A stretch of DNA of 64,000 bases from Nymphaea colorata (GCF_008831285.2 NC_045143.1:23874302-23938301); one strand, 5' to 3'; counted from the first letter of the stretch, positions 1-12,290 are shown. A program made the numbers and translations. The notes: generated by a model from the letters alone, not told the origin.

Positions 1-520
1 AATCGCATAAACAATTTCCACTAGCATATGCATACAGGACACTATATATACCACATATGTCAAGGATACTATTTTGTCTTGTAAAGAGGTGTGACTTTTC
101 CTGGATATTTCATTTTAACAATGATTTTCCTTTTTGAAACTTGACGATGTACTCAGTACAGTATCACTAGGCAAGAAAAATATAATGATGATATGTTTGA
201 ACACTTCAGGACCTCAAATTACATGTCTTTGGTTTTATTATTTTTCTCAGCCTTAGTCCCAACTTTCTGAAATTCTGTTTTTTTTTTTTTCAAATTACTG
301 ACAGACAATCTTTTCAAATATTTTCCTTTGTTAGCAAGTAGGATGAATATATATGTGCATATGTGCGTGTGAACATGCAATTAGCATTTTTATCTATACA
401 TGGAAAACAGAAACGGATAACAAATAAGATATGAGTGTGGTTCATCAAAATCTCTTGTTCACAAAAGAAAACTAATGTCGATTATATAGAGAAAACTTTG
501 AAGATAAAAACAGAACTTAC
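1..520 (-). other. Partial intron of the DUF616 gene
   Basis: The exon ending at 521 is followed on the minus strand by GTAAGT, a strong donor. The stretch to the window edge is AT-rich, has stops in all frames and no family motif, so it is read as the 5' part of the next intron. Confidence 0.7.
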
Positions 521-2930
521 TTTTCCTGTACGCCTTGCATCTGCATATGGTAGATTATTCACAAGAACAACCCTCCACAGCCCTAGCCTCCTTGTACTAT
601 CCAACGCATTAGTCTTGTTTATAAAGGACATTGTTTCTTCATCTACAAACATGAAGAAACAAACATCTCGCTTTGCAACATCACTGATATTTTTTGGCTG
701 TTGTATTTCATCATAGTTACCTGTTTTGGAAGCACAAATTGGATGACATACGTAAGGATTAGAGCATGCCAAAGATGATAAAGGTTTTGTTTGATCCATA
801 CCAAAAACGGCTGAGGCAACCACAATTCCATCACACAGCTCCATTTCCAGAAGATCAGCCTCATTGATATCAAATCCAGTATTGCTACCAGGTTTATTTC
901 CTCTCACAAACCTGAAAGTATAAAAACCACTAATAACTTCACCAAAAAGTTTGAGTGTGTAAAGTACTAGCATTTACTCTAACTAAAAAGGTTTAATTGA
1001 GTTTGAACTTTGAACCCTGATGTTGTTGCATTAGAAACTGATACCCGCAATGGATGGTCATCGACTCCTTCAGATTGTACGAGTCATCTCTCTCTGCAAG
1101 AGAAGGATATCCACCAAAAGTGGATCCAGCAGCAGAATTATTCTGTACCAGGTTTTCAACTTGGACAATGTAGGTTAGATTCTTAACCACAGGAGATATT
1201 GAAGGTGTTGCTGGCATAAGAGACTTTGCCTGCTCAACTGGGATGTAGCAAACTGGGCATGCTGAGAAAAACATACTTATATGAGTACCAAAACAGAAGT
1301 GGTAAAATTACCATAAGGATAGTATTCATAGAACACGAGACGATTACTTACGACGAGGACCAATTCGTCTTCTATCAGATGGTGGAGGAGGTGGGACCAT
1401 AAAATGGGCACATGGATGGACTGTTAAAGGTGCAACAGGAGTAGCAATTGGAGGTGGAGGAGGAGAAGCAGGAAAATGCAGGTGGCCACGATTCTCAAGC
1501 TCATGTAATGAAACATTTGATGGTTTGAACTCATCATTTGTTTTACCATGTTCCCCATACTCAATTGTACTTCTAATATTAATCATTGTGGCACCTTTAT
1601 TTCCATCGTGTGAAATGGATTGGACTGGCATTCTATTTACAGGAACTTCTTGAGCATCTTCTTCTGAAGAATATAAAGAATGCATATCATCACAATAGAA
1701 AATATCACATAGGCAACTGCTAAAACAAAAGAATAAAATTTGGCATAAACAATAATGATTACATGGTCACATGAAAAATGAGCATCAAACAAAATTATCA
1801 ATTTGATACGACAAGGCAACTGCTGTATGTAAGCAATTCAAATAGCACCTCCCTTTATTTGATGCCATGTAAGCACCATACTGGTTCATACAGGAAAGGT
1901 AATTTGGACCATAGGAGACCTAGTTGACATATTAGATGAACTACTAAGTCAATCTACTAAAAAAGGCAATCACTGGATTACATGAATTGACAACCGCGTT
2001 CACAAAAAATACAACCACGATAACCAATATTTTCAAATATAAATCAAAACTAACTGCAGGCTGCAGCAAAGTACTCCAGCATATTGCAGAAGCAGGAATA
2101 AAGACAAAAAAATAACGTGGCTACCTTATACCACCATTACAATATAACTCTTACATGAAAAGTTAAGAATCAGACAAAGTATACTAAGTAGGAACGCAAA
2201 ATGCAGCATAACATCGAGAATCGCCTGGTATTTGTGTAGGGGGAAAAAAAATCAAGGACAGTTCATGAAATAGCCCATGCTTTTGGATCCCGCGTCCAAC
2301 AAACAGAAAAGGGCAAAAACAAGCCCCATAACTCTACAAGAATTTAACACCAATTACATTAATTTTTAAGAAAATTTTACCACACTTAAAGAACACTATA
2401 ATCAGTGATTGAAAGGACGATTCCGCGGAACAGGCCTTCCTCTTTTGGAATGGCGATCCACGTAATAGTTAAAGACATACTTAACAAATGGACGTGATGG
2501 TGGAGTTCAGATATCATGTTTTAATACCAGGAAGATGTATATGTATATATGAGAGTATTTAATATCGTGCTGCATCAAGATCATACCATGACGTGCCACG
2601 GACAGAAACCCCGGGTGCAGGGAGAATAGGAAGAATGAGCAGAAAAGGAGAAAGCAGGCAAAAGAAACACCTACCCTTATATAAGGAGGTAAAAAGCGAT
2701 AAGAATACAAGCAATGATACAGCAGCGAGGATGAGCATTCCAGCACGCCTCCGGCCAAATAACTTGCAGATCCTGGGCAGGAACCTCTCCTTCGAACACA
2801 TCTTCAAGGGCTTCCGCACGACCAAAGGCGATGTCTGCTGAATCGGGAGGATGCTGTTGTTAGGCGACTGTTGCTGCTGCTGCAACGATCCATAACTTCC
2901 CGTGCGTAGACCCAATGACCCTCCAGTCAT
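521..2930 (-). CDS. DUF616 (TOD1/MUCI70-like) Golgi protein, 5 exons, 3' end off the window
   Basis: I see five exons: 2675-2930, 1352-1663, 1045-1261, 802-911 and 521-720. All introns are GT-AG and the joined exons give 365 codons without a stop. The start at 2930 opens MTGGSLGLRTGSYGSL, typical of this family. Residues 17-21 are a glutamine run and residues about 64-82 are hydrophobic after a basic stretch, which suggests a type II Golgi anchor. Then come a proline-rich segment, GPRPCPVCYIPVEQA across the exon 2/3 junction, and the conserved core with TGFDINEADLLEMELC, QQPKNISD, CFFMFVDEET and LGLWRVVLVNNLPYADARR. Family members are roughly 100 residues longer; the rest must lie left of position 1, since 1-520 shows no matching exon. 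Relatives have been described both as an alkaline ceramidase acting in turgor control (TOD1) and as a putative hexosyltransferase needed for mucilage (MUCI70). Family assignment is firm; the biochemical role is not. Confidence 0.88.
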
Positions 2931-3535
2931 TGTCCCTCCACAGGCACGGGTTGCCCTTTCATCTCCCCCCTCTCCACGCCGCGCTCCTTCCTTTCGGCCC
3001 TTCAGAGTCGCTTAAAGGCTTGCTAAAATCCTACGTTTTTCTTCCTCCGAACACAACATATCCAAAGAAGCCCGAATACGTTCCAGATCGACCTAAAGCA
3101 ACCAGATCAAACAAATCTATCATAATTGACGTACAAGCTCATTCCATACAGCAAATCAGCCGAAAAAACAATGAACTCGCTCTCTTCCGATCGCCAATTC
3201 CAAAGAGGATCTAGCCGAAAAAAGCCAGATGCTCATTGTCCAACCAGATCTACGCTGATCTCCACGAATGTCTATCATATCCGGCAGGTGTCGACATCAG
3301 AAGAGACGCCACAAGCACGACGCAAGAGTTCTGCCCGATCCGGTAAAGCTTTAGACAGCGACAGAGACAGAAAGAGAAATACCTACTTCTCCGGTGACGG
3401 AATCCGCCGGAGAAGCGAGAAAGGCCGCTGGATCAGAGGTAGGCAACAGTCTGTTTAGGGTTCGACGGCAGAGAGAGAGGGAGATTGGGGCGGGGGTCCC
3501 TCTTCTGAAGCTTCTCCGCCCGTCGACGTCGATGG
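2931..3535 (-). promoter_or_regulatory. 5' UTR (probably with an intron) and promoter-proximal region of the DUF616 gene
   Basis: This GC-richer stretch lies directly upstream of the start codon. On the minus strand GTAGGTATTT near 3384 is a plausible donor, and ATTTTAG just before 3022 a plausible acceptor, so a 5' UTR intron of about 360 bp is likely. A CT-rich stretch at 3470-3490 (minus strand) is typical of plant leaders. No TATA box could be placed with confidence. Open frames on the plus strand here have no family features and are ignored. Confidence 0.45.
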
Positions 3536-3539
3536 TAAG

Positions 3540-4980
3540 TCAAAAATTCATGAAACGGCATCGCCCCCCTTTTGGAAACAACTGCCGACGGTTCTCGGGT
3601 CGTGGTACTCGCAACCGCTTATGAACCCACGTCGGACCCGGACCCGTTCCTCCTCCATGCTCCTCATTCTCCAATATTAGCGTGCTCGACTTGAACTAGT
3701 TTCTCAAAATTTGACTTTAATTCGACTCATTTAAACTCGATTCGGTTCAACTATACAATGAATGCTAAAATCAATTTAAAAAAAAAAAAAAAACAGATAT
3801 ACTTAACATAAACAAATTGAACTAATTAGGCGAGTTAAGCTTGAACCTTAGCTCAAACTCGACATCTATCACCATGGGACGTAGGTCTCGCATGTGCAAA
3901 AAAAAAATTAAAAAAATTACTTATAAATTTTAAAAAATTTCACTTGTTATATATAATTTTTTTTAAAAATAATATTTTGACTCTAATCAAAAATTAAAAA
4001 TTTTAATTCAGCCCCTCTTATAAAAAATTTCTAGTTCCACCTTGTCTGAATCAAGTTTTAACCTGTTCTATAGAGCTCGATTCAGTCTCAGTCTCAATTT
4101 GTGTGAACCCAACCACAGCCAAATAAGGTTCGACCTTTTTTTTCTCTAAATCAACTTAAATTCATTCAAAAATAAAATAAAAATCAGTCATCGAACTCGT
4201 CTCTACCTTGACAAGAATTGGGCAGCCACCGCTGTAACTGCCTTTTTCACCTTTGTTTTTGCATTTACTTACTATCGTTGATTAAATTTAAATTGAAAAT
4301 AGTTTACTTATCTTCGTTGTCATCATCATCACAACATTATCTTTGTTGTTTTATTTAATTATTCGTATTTCTTCTTACTAATTCTAATTAACGTCACTTT
4401 TACGTAATTTTTAAGATTTAAAAAATTGTTGACTTTTCTTTAAAAAAATCAATTTTGCAGAAAAATACCATGGAAGAAGCAACCGCTCTCTAAAATCGTG
4501 AAAATGATATTTTGTAATGATCTTTAATAACGAGACAAAGCCCACCACCCATTTCACGTTCAATCGATCATTTAATCTTTCAACAATTTTAAACAGATGG
4601 TGACGTCGTTTGTCGTTGTTGACTAATGAAAGCAGTAATGACAAGCGAATTGTCAATGCATTCTTTTGTGGCACCCATTGCCACACGAGTCGACGTTGTC
4701 GCTCCCAATTTTACTTAAGCTGTGGCCTTTCACAATGGTGTCGAATACTTTTGGAGTTTAAGGAGCGCAGGGTTTGAGCAGGGGTCGTATTGTAGGAGCT
4801 CCTCTCCTTTGATCATAAATATGTTCACTACCCTCCTAAGCTCCAATATAACCCAGAACTTAAAAGGTTGGGTTGAGGCTTCCTATTACTCGAAAAAAAA
4901 AATGTTAAATAGTGCATTTTTTTGGAGCTTTACATTGTTTATAGCGATATTATTTTTCCTTACTTAATTGATAATAACGG

Positions 4981-5029
<49 letters not shown>

Positions 5030-5690
5030 GGACATGGGTTTTATGCAGAGTAGGGCCTGGCCCCACTTCAAAAAATAAAAATATTTGGCCTGTTGATATA
5101 TATATATATCACCTTTAGCTTAAAACCCCAAGGTCATATCCTTATGTTGATTAATATAGTTGCTAAATAAAACTTCCACGATGAATTGCTGACTATGAGA
5201 TATAATTTCCTATTATAAGCTTGAAACCGATAAAACCAACATTCTCCTCGTTCCCAATAAATTATTGACCCCCTCCAGCTCAGAGTATTAGTGTTTAGTT
5301 ATTACTTATTATTCTATGACAGTACTATTTTACTATAAATTAAAAGAATCAATCGTTTCAAATTTCAATTTCAAAGCCCACAATGGGAGGCCACGTTACG
5401 TACTTACGTGAGCTTTCATGTCAACAAAATATATTTCATTCTGCTGTTCATACAGATGCCTTATAAGTTCACTATCTTTGGAAATGTAGACGAGTCCATT
5501 TTCGTATTAAAATGGAATGCTATGTTATGTCAGGTAGAAACATACATGGACCTTGCTTATATGATGAACATTTTCACTTCTAATATTAGTTTACACATTT
5601 TTTTCTTATTTTTCTTTCAACTATCCATATGTTCCATATGTTTTATATAGACCGACGGCCTTGGTTAGATGGTTGGGTATATATATATAT
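3540..5690. other. Intergenic AT-rich DNA, no gene seen
   Basis: There is no supported gene. The segment contains A/T runs (3778-3793, 3899-3920), a (TA)n microsatellite near 4985-5022, a short TA tract near 5096-5108 and a region around 3680-4170 with repeated variants of CTCGA and CTTGAA. The latter resembles decayed repeat sequence but I cannot assign a family. Confidence 0.5.
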
Positions 5691-5846
5691 AGTTACCTTT
5701 ATGGCTGGATCTTTTTTATTTTGTGCCGCAAAAAAAACTGTCGAAAGATGTGCATTGCAGCTGTTTGAGCATGGTTTTAACAACAAAATGCACTTTTTAT
5801 GACAGTTTTTAACTACTCAAAAATAAATACAGCCATAAAGGTATCT
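5691..5846. mobile_element. MITE-like foldback element, 156 bp
   Basis: The left end AGTTACCTTTATGGCTG (5691-5707) and the right end CAGCCATAAAGGTATCT (5830-5846) are inverted repeats with one mismatch in 17. The interior has no coding capacity. The left end abuts a TA microsatellite, so the target-site duplication and the superfamily cannot be decided. Confidence 0.65.
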
Positions 5847-7918
5847 AATCCTTTGGATGTATAAATTGCTTATTTACATATTAGTATCCCATAATCTCAT
5901 TGACCAATGAGAGGTGTGTTAAGATGCATGCCCCTCTTATGGTCTGCATATAACCTCCTTGGCTGGGTTACTTGTTTACATGCATAAGTGCCCCTCAAGC
6001 ATTGATTTTTTTAAATGTCTCAAACATTGATTTTTAAAATGCTTGCCAATTAACTATAAATTTTAAATTATACGACTGTTACGATGTCTTCATCGTTTAG
6101 ATGTCCAACAAAAGTTTAGTCATATGACAACATGCAAGGAAAATGCTACTTTTGTTTTTTTACATGAAGATGTCACTTTCTCCTACTAAAGTGGGGTTCA
6201 ACCATTCGGGTACAGCTTGCCATTTTCAATGTAAAACCAGACTTTTTTTTTTTAGGGCGTCTTCCTTGAATATGTTGAGATCGTGATTTTTCTGTTCTAT
6301 TCTCTTTTTTAGTTTAATTCATTTTCGTTTCTGATCTTTCAATGTTGTCCTCGCTAAACCCTTACTGTTAATCAAGATAAATCATTCCTTTCTTCTTTTT
6401 TTTCTTTTTTCTTTTTTACTTTTGAAAAAGGTGGAAGAAAACTATCAGGAAAAAAAAATCTAGAAAAAAAAATGTTGAAAAAATGTGCAAACACGTCTTT
6501 CAAATCCTGGGAATTCTTCAAAGATCAGAACATACACTACAAGAAAAAATCGGCATGTTGCAGTGGTTGAGCAGATGATCGATATGGCGGAACACCATGT
6601 TGCTGAATGAAGGAGGTCTGTCCGTGATTTTGCCAAGTATGCCTTACATGGCATGTGTTTCCACTTTCAAGCTAGCAATTCTCTCTCTCTCTCACGCACG
6701 CACACACACAGACACACACACACACAAATTTGCCTTCAGGTGCGTCACACAAGTTGTCTCTATGTTTTCTTTCTCCTTGCTATCATAGTACTTATTCGTG
6801 GAATTGTCATGCATTGTCCCTGTGTTGCCTCTCGTGTTACGTATACTTCTTCCTTCTTCTTCTTCTTCTGTTGTTGCTTTTGCTTAATTTTGTTATGTTT
6901 CTTATATTTCATGTTTACGTAATCTTCTAAACAAGACATGAGACTTTGTTTATGATCTCTATAGTCCAGTTTTTAAATCAGATTTTGTTATCTTCTGATT
7001 CTCTTCAGAGTATTACAGCTCCAATCTTGAGCTCAATCCTGCAATAGTAACTATGAGATCAACCACAAACTGTGTATGAAACAATAGACATGGTTTTCAA
7101 CCAGAATTCTATGTGAAGTTCTGCTTTTTGAACTATGCATGATAAAACAACACCCCTTACCAATTGAAATCCTCTAATTTGGTGTGATGATGTGGCTAGA
7201 ATTAATTCCAGAGCATCAGATGGTAGAGCTGGGATCTATATGTTTCGGTTTCAGAAATGTAAATAGGCAGTGAAGAAAATTTTGGTATATCAAGGCCCCA
7301 AACCATAATCTAACCATTTAAATATCTAAATGGAGGACATTAATTCAATATTTGTTGCATTTCTTTGGATTTCAATGCAACTGACATGCAAAAATTTCAA
7401 TTTAATTGCTAACAGGCAATGACATACCGATTCAAAAACCATATAGTGATGCAAGATACATATATAATTTGAGGGGACATCTTTTAACCTTATCTATAAT
7501 TTTGTGACGTTTTCAACATTCTTTTCTGATTTTAATTATCACGTGGATGAAAATTCACTATCCAGAACCACTTTCCTATTGGATCATCCATCTTCCACAC
7601 CTAGGCGAGCATATGAAAAACTATAGATGCCAATAGCACATGGATCTCCATATTTTCCACTCTTGCAAAAATCATGTTCTTTTGTTTTGAGTTTAATCTT
7701 CTTGAATACACTCATGGAGACTGATTTAGTTGACATGTATTGAAATAATAATTTTTTTTAAGTATGTCATTTGGCAAGTTTAAGTATTTTTTTGCCTGCA
7801 TAACTAAAACTCAAGATGTTCAAAAGCACATAAATCCCATGAGCTTGTTCTTATATTGGTGTGCACTGAAACCACGTATATCTACCGAATCAAACTAACA
7901 TGGTATTCTAGTTGGAGC
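5847..7918. other. Intergenic DNA with microsatellites and an orphan CACTA-type end
   Basis: No gene is supported. The segment contains a (CT)n/(CA)n tract at about 6682-6726, a TTC tract at about 6850-6870, and CACTACAAGAAAAAATCGGC beginning at 6536, which looks like a CACTA terminal repeat but has no visible partner. The open frames over the CA and TTC tracts are low-complexity artefacts. Confidence 0.5.
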
Positions 7919-8187
7919 TGTTAAGTTATGGTTTGGGTCGAGTCAGACCCAATCTATTTTCACCACACGAGCACACGAGCGGTGGCAAACTTGTGATATT
8001 TATTATTCTTTTGTGGATTTTATTTGTAACTGTTAAGTGTGATTAGCTTTAAGTAATGAAAGGGTCGGGTGGTAACCCTAAGGTCCTTGTTTTCTTCTCT
8101 CTCTCTTCTCATGCAGACTTGTTCTCAACTCTTCCTCTCATGTCTTCTTTAAGATCCCATTCGGTGGTGATTTAACAAAATCTTACA
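7919..8187 (+). repeat. 5' LTR of a truncated Copia element
   Basis: The LTR opens with TGTTAAG and ends with TTACA directly before the primer-binding site. A TTAACA at 8172-8177 is an alternative end. No second copy is present in the window, so the 3' part of the element has been lost. Confidence 0.7.
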
Positions 8188-8200
8188 TGGTATCAGAGCA
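8188..8200 (+). promoter_or_regulatory. Primer-binding site, initiator-Met tRNA type
   Basis: TGGTATCAGAGCA matches the usual plant LTR-retrotransposon primer site, complementary to the 3' end of the initiator methionine tRNA. It sits immediately after the LTR and fixes the plus-strand orientation. Confidence 0.85.
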
Positions 8201-9797
8201 AGTTTTGCCAACGAGAATGTTCGGTAAGAGTTTATGATTTTTGCCCTAATCCTCAAAGTTTTATGGCCTAATTCCTAAAACTATCATGAGAGTTTCTAAT
8301 TTCTGTGCCATCCTTATACGTATAGCCTCAAAACCTCAGTAGGAATCAAAACTGCAATTCAACCATTTTGTCATCTACCTTCCTCTCTCAATGTATCTCA
8401 CAAAAACTGAACCATACCAATTACTTGACGTGAAAGTGTCAAATAGTTTCATTTATCAAGAGTCATCATCTCTATGGACATCTCAACGACACCATACTTG
8501 CGCCATTGGAGTGGATCATGTGGGAAGTGAAAAATGCTGCAGGACAAATTTTGGAAACCATCACAAAAACCAATCCTGAACATGAGACATGGATGGCTCA
8601 CGATCAATCTTTTGTTGCATAAATTACTTCTATGCTATCAAAGGAAGTTCTGGTGGGTGTTGATGACGATCTTTCAACACTTGAGTTATGGAATGTACTC
8701 ACTACTACATATTCTCAAGTATTAGAAGCAAGATTCCTGCAACTCAAGAGGCAATTTCAAGATATCAAGCAAGGAACACACTTAGTTATGGAATACATGC
8801 ATGAAATTAAAAATGTCAGCATATCAACTTGACATCATAGGACATCCAGTCAGTGACAAGGACAAAGTATAACAAGCCCTGAGTGGATTGGAGTCAGACT
8901 TTGATATTTTCTGCACTGCTTTAGAAGTGTTATTTGTTCTTCCTTCTTTTGAAGACTTGGAAGTAAAATTGATTCAGTATGAAGCAAGTCGTATACAGAG
9001 ACAAGACTTGCCTCCTTCTTGCGGCCACAAGGTATTGGTCACTAGCACCCATGCCTTACAAAGAAATCGTCCTAGAGTTTGGAACTCACAGGTAGGGACG
9101 GAGAGAGGTATTCTTCCTACACTAAACATAAATGCAAATGCAACAAGAAGAATATCAACTTGTTTTTATTGCAATAGGAGAGGTCATGTAAAGTCAGAAT
9201 GTTGACATAACTCTCAAAACAATGGAAAACAAGTTAGGCATGAAAATAAGGCATTAGGACCACCTATGTCAAACACAATAGCAACACAAAACATTCCTCT
9301 TGATGTGCAGCAAATCTTAATGACAGCTATGTCCAAAGTCAATCTTAAGCAAAATGAGGAAGAATTATGGTATGTGGATTCTGGTGCTACAGCCTGCCCG
9401 CATGACTGATGATGTAGGTAAGCCTTCTAGTGATCTCCCTTATTTAGCTAAAGTCTCAATTGTCACAGGAGATGGTTCTCATCACAAAATATCTCATACT
9501 AGAAATGCACATGTAACCATAGCTCATTCCTCCATACCTTTAAAGAATGTTCTTGTCGTTTCGGATGTTAAGAAAAAATATTATTTCTGTGTCAAAGCTT
9601 ATTGATGATATTCATTCTTTTGTTGAGTTTACTCCATCTTCTATTTATGTCAAGGATGCTCGAACAAAAAAGACATTCGCTGAGGCTGTTCGCAAAGGAG
9701 ATGTGTATATTATTGAAGAATCTCCAAAAGATTCTGAGTCATGTGTTTTAGATTCATCTTTTTCTAGTCTGAGTGAATTCAATCTAATGCAGTATGA
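8201..9797 (+). pseudogene. Copia gag-protease remnant
   Basis: Broken reading frames on the plus strand carry Copia features in order. A gag segment (8632-8832 and 8888-9205) includes LELWNVLTTTYSQ and a perfect CX2CX4HX4C zinc knuckle, CFYCNRRGHVKSEC, near 9160-9203. It is followed by the aspartic protease motif WYVDSGAT at about 9370 and the pre-integrase segment SVSKLIDD near 9585. Frameshifts and stops separate these blocks. Integrase, reverse transcriptase and RNase H are absent: similarity stops near 9800, where a short direct repeat and then plastid-derived sequence begin. Confidence 0.8.
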
Positions 9798-9856
9798 TAT
9801 CAAGTCTTTAAGGCCTCTAAATCAAGCTGTTGTGGCCATACCAGTGCCAATTAATA
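9798..9856 (+). repeat. Left 59-bp direct repeat beside the ycf1 insert
   Basis: This segment is about 80% identical by eye to 11440-11497. Both end in GCCAATTAATA. The two copies bracket the plastid-derived block. Confidence 0.7.
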
Positions 9857-9859
9857 AAA

Positions 9860-11437
9860 AACCAAACATGTAGTAATCTATACTAGATATCATTAATACC
9901 AATAGATGTACACTTCCTCCTTTCTTTGACAAGATGCCTTTGTTTTCTTTTGATATCTCAAGGATGATGAACCTCATTTTTAGGAATTGGATGAAGAAGA
10001 AAAACCCAAAAAATAGAAACATCTGATTATGTGGATGAATGGCCAAAAGAGAAAGAGAAAATAGAGGAAGAACCCAAAAGAAGAAAAAGGGGATTATAAA
10101 AGAAAAGATGATAAAAGACAACTGAGGAATGGAAAGCAATAGCAGAAGCTTGAGATAATATTATATTTGCTCAAGAAATAAGGAATTCCATATTAGTAAC
10201 CCACTTGATTCGTAAAAAATACATCACATTACCTTCATTGGTAATGGTTAAAATTATACGATGTATGTCATTATTTCAATTCCTTGAGTGGTATGAAGAT
10301 TTTGCCTAATGGAGTAGGGAAATGCATGTCAAATGCACATCTAATGGTGTTCAACTATCAAAAACATAATTTCCAAAAGATTGGTTAACAAATGGTATTC
10401 AATTAAAAATCCTATTTCTTTTCTCTCTAAAGCCTTGGCATAGAAAAACACTACAATCTGATCACAAGGATGTAAGAGAAAAAACAAAAAAGGTTTCTGT
10501 TTTTTAATGATTTGGGGATGGAAAAAACAAGAAAAAAACCTCTTAACTCCAGATATCGAATATATAGATATTAGTACTAGCAAGGGAAATTGTAGTGATA
10601 AAGAACCAAACCATGGAAACATATTTGGAAAATATGTAAAAAAAGAAGAAGTGCACGATTAATCTCTAAATGGGACTCTTTTATGAAATCTTTCATTGAA
10701 AGAATATAATGGGTATCCTTCTATGTATCACAAACATTTACATGATCAATGTACAATTTTTTCTTGACCCAACAAAAATTACTTTAAAAGGATACACTTA
10801 CAATGACAAAATAAAGGAAAAGGATACCAATGAAACAAATCCCAATCTAATTCCCTTCATTTTGACTGTAAAATCTCTTTCTACTTATACTACTAATATA
10901 AGCAGTGATAGTAGTTCACCGATTTACTGTGACTCATCTTCTTTTTCACAGCCTATGCATTTTACAAATTATTGCAAACCCATGTTAGTAACAAATATAA
11001 GTTAAAATCCATATTTAATTATGACAGAACATGTCAAATAGAATAAAATACTATTTCCATACACAAAGAATATTTGTTTCAAAGTCAAAACACAAGAAAC
11101 TGCATAATTCTGGAATGGGTAAATGGAAAAACTGGCTAAAGAGCCGTTATCAATACAATTTCTCCCATGACAAATGGCTAAAGATTAGCACCTCTAAATT
11201 GGAGAAAGAAAGTCAATTAGCATTGTATGATTAAAAATAATGACTCATCAAAATTGGGTTCATATGAAGAAAAAGACCAATTAATTCATTCCAAGAAAAA
11301 GGATTATTATAAATATAAATTGGGCTTATTGATGATCTTAATTATGAAGATTAGTAAAAGCAAAGAAGAACATCTCAGTTTCAATCAGTTGACTATAAAG
11401 AAAGCAAGAAAAAAAAAAAAGATAGTAGGCTCTTGAG
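9860..11437 (+). pseudogene. ycf1: Nuclear plastid DNA: decayed fragment of ycf1 (Tic214)
   Basis: Several frames read as the C-terminal third of the plastid protein Ycf1, a component of the inner-envelope translocon. In order I see ISRMMNLIFRNWMKKK (about 9958), DYVDEWPKEKEKIEEE (about 10026), [12 protein letters not shown] (about 10154), the hallmark SREMHVKCTSNGVQLSKT (about 10316) with [20 protein letters not shown] (about 10390), then INVQFFLDPTKITLK (about 10740) and SKHKKLHNSGMGKWKNWL (about 11080). Colinear order over 1.5 kb makes chance resemblance very unlikely. Multiple stops and frameshifts show that it is not functional. Transfer via mitochondrial DNA cannot be excluded. Confidence 0.88.
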
Positions 11438-11439
11438 CT

Positions 11440-11497
11440 TATCAAGCCTTAAGGTCTCTAGATCAGGCTGCTCTGGCCTGACCAATGCCAATTAATA
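11440..11497 (+). repeat. Right 58-bp direct repeat beside the ycf1 insert
   Basis: This is the counterpart of 9798-9856, with roughly ten substitutions and one single-base gap. It follows the ycf1-derived block directly. Confidence 0.7.
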
Positions 11498-12034
11498 ATT
11501 GTAGCTCACTAATTAGTGCTGAATATTACAGTTTTAAAAGCTCAATCCTAAACATTCAGTACCATTAAAAGAAAAAGACTGAATGCTGCTGCAGCCAACA
11601 GTACTCTTCCTCCCAAGTGCCAATAAAATGACTGGTAAGCTAATCTAAGGGAACATTTTAAGCTATTTTGCATTTGTATCAAATTGGGATTCGTCCAGGG
11701 TATAAGAGCAAGAAAAGGCATGTAAGATGTATAATTTTCATGCATCAAACAAAAATTGTTTATGATTACTTAGGATAATCTTTCTTTCATAAATGACTAG
11801 TCGCAGATATTGCAGAAACATGAGCAAAACTTCATGTGAGATTCTCAGTCATCCAGAAGGTGGATCAGACATGAAGGCCTGAATCTAAAAGACCTTGTTT
11901 TGAGCATTGAGTCCTAAGAAACTTTGTTTGACAGAGACAAGGAAAGGCAGCAGCGCCTTCTCCTAGAGCTTGCTTTTCTCTGTGGTAGGCATATGCGCTG
12001 CCTCTACCTTATAAAGGAGCCAACAGCCATCAGG

Positions 12035-12121
<87 letters not shown>
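11498..12121. other. Unassigned DNA ending in TA and GA microsatellites
   Basis: No gene or recognisable element part is visible from 11498 to 12030. A (TA)n tract runs from about 12035 to 12092, followed by (GA)n to about 12121. Confidence 0.6.
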
Positions 12122-12124
<3 letters not shown>

Positions 12125-12228
12125 AGAACCAAGACTCCATGACTTATTGACATCTTATTTGTCAAATGAACAGCCGATCAAAGCCATCTGATCTTTAGAT
12201 CGGACAGCCCTCTTGCTGTCCATTTATT
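12122..12228 (+). repeat. 107-bp dispersed repeat, left copy flanking the LINE
   Basis: This copy differs from 18173-18279 at about three positions. It contains partly palindromic blocks (CAAATGAACAGC and GCTGTCCATTTA, TGATCTTTAGATCGGA). It is bounded by GA and TA microsatellites. A shorter inverted relative lies near 25376-25432, so it belongs to a dispersed family. Confidence 0.8.
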
Positions 12229-12231
12229 TTC

Positions 12232-12235
<4 letters not shown>

Positions 12236-12287
<52 letters not shown>
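12236..12287. repeat. (TA)n microsatellite at the 3' end of the LINE
   Basis: A pure TA run of about 52 bp is followed by a short GA run up to 12304. On the minus strand it lies immediately after the LINE 3' end and may be its simple-sequence tail. Confidence 0.8.

Positions 12288-12290
<3 letters not shown>

Noticed and set aside
2593-3624. Plus-strand open frames over the DUF616 5' region
   Set aside because: They overlap the first exon and leader of the minus-strand gene and show no family features.
6597-6930. Overlapping open frames over CA and TTC microsatellites
   Set aside because: Histidine/threonine and phenylalanine runs come from simple repeats.
9860-11437. Plant pararetrovirus or unknown viral gene suggested by lysine-rich open frames
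   Set aside because: The colinear order of several diagnostic Ycf1 segments explains the region fully.
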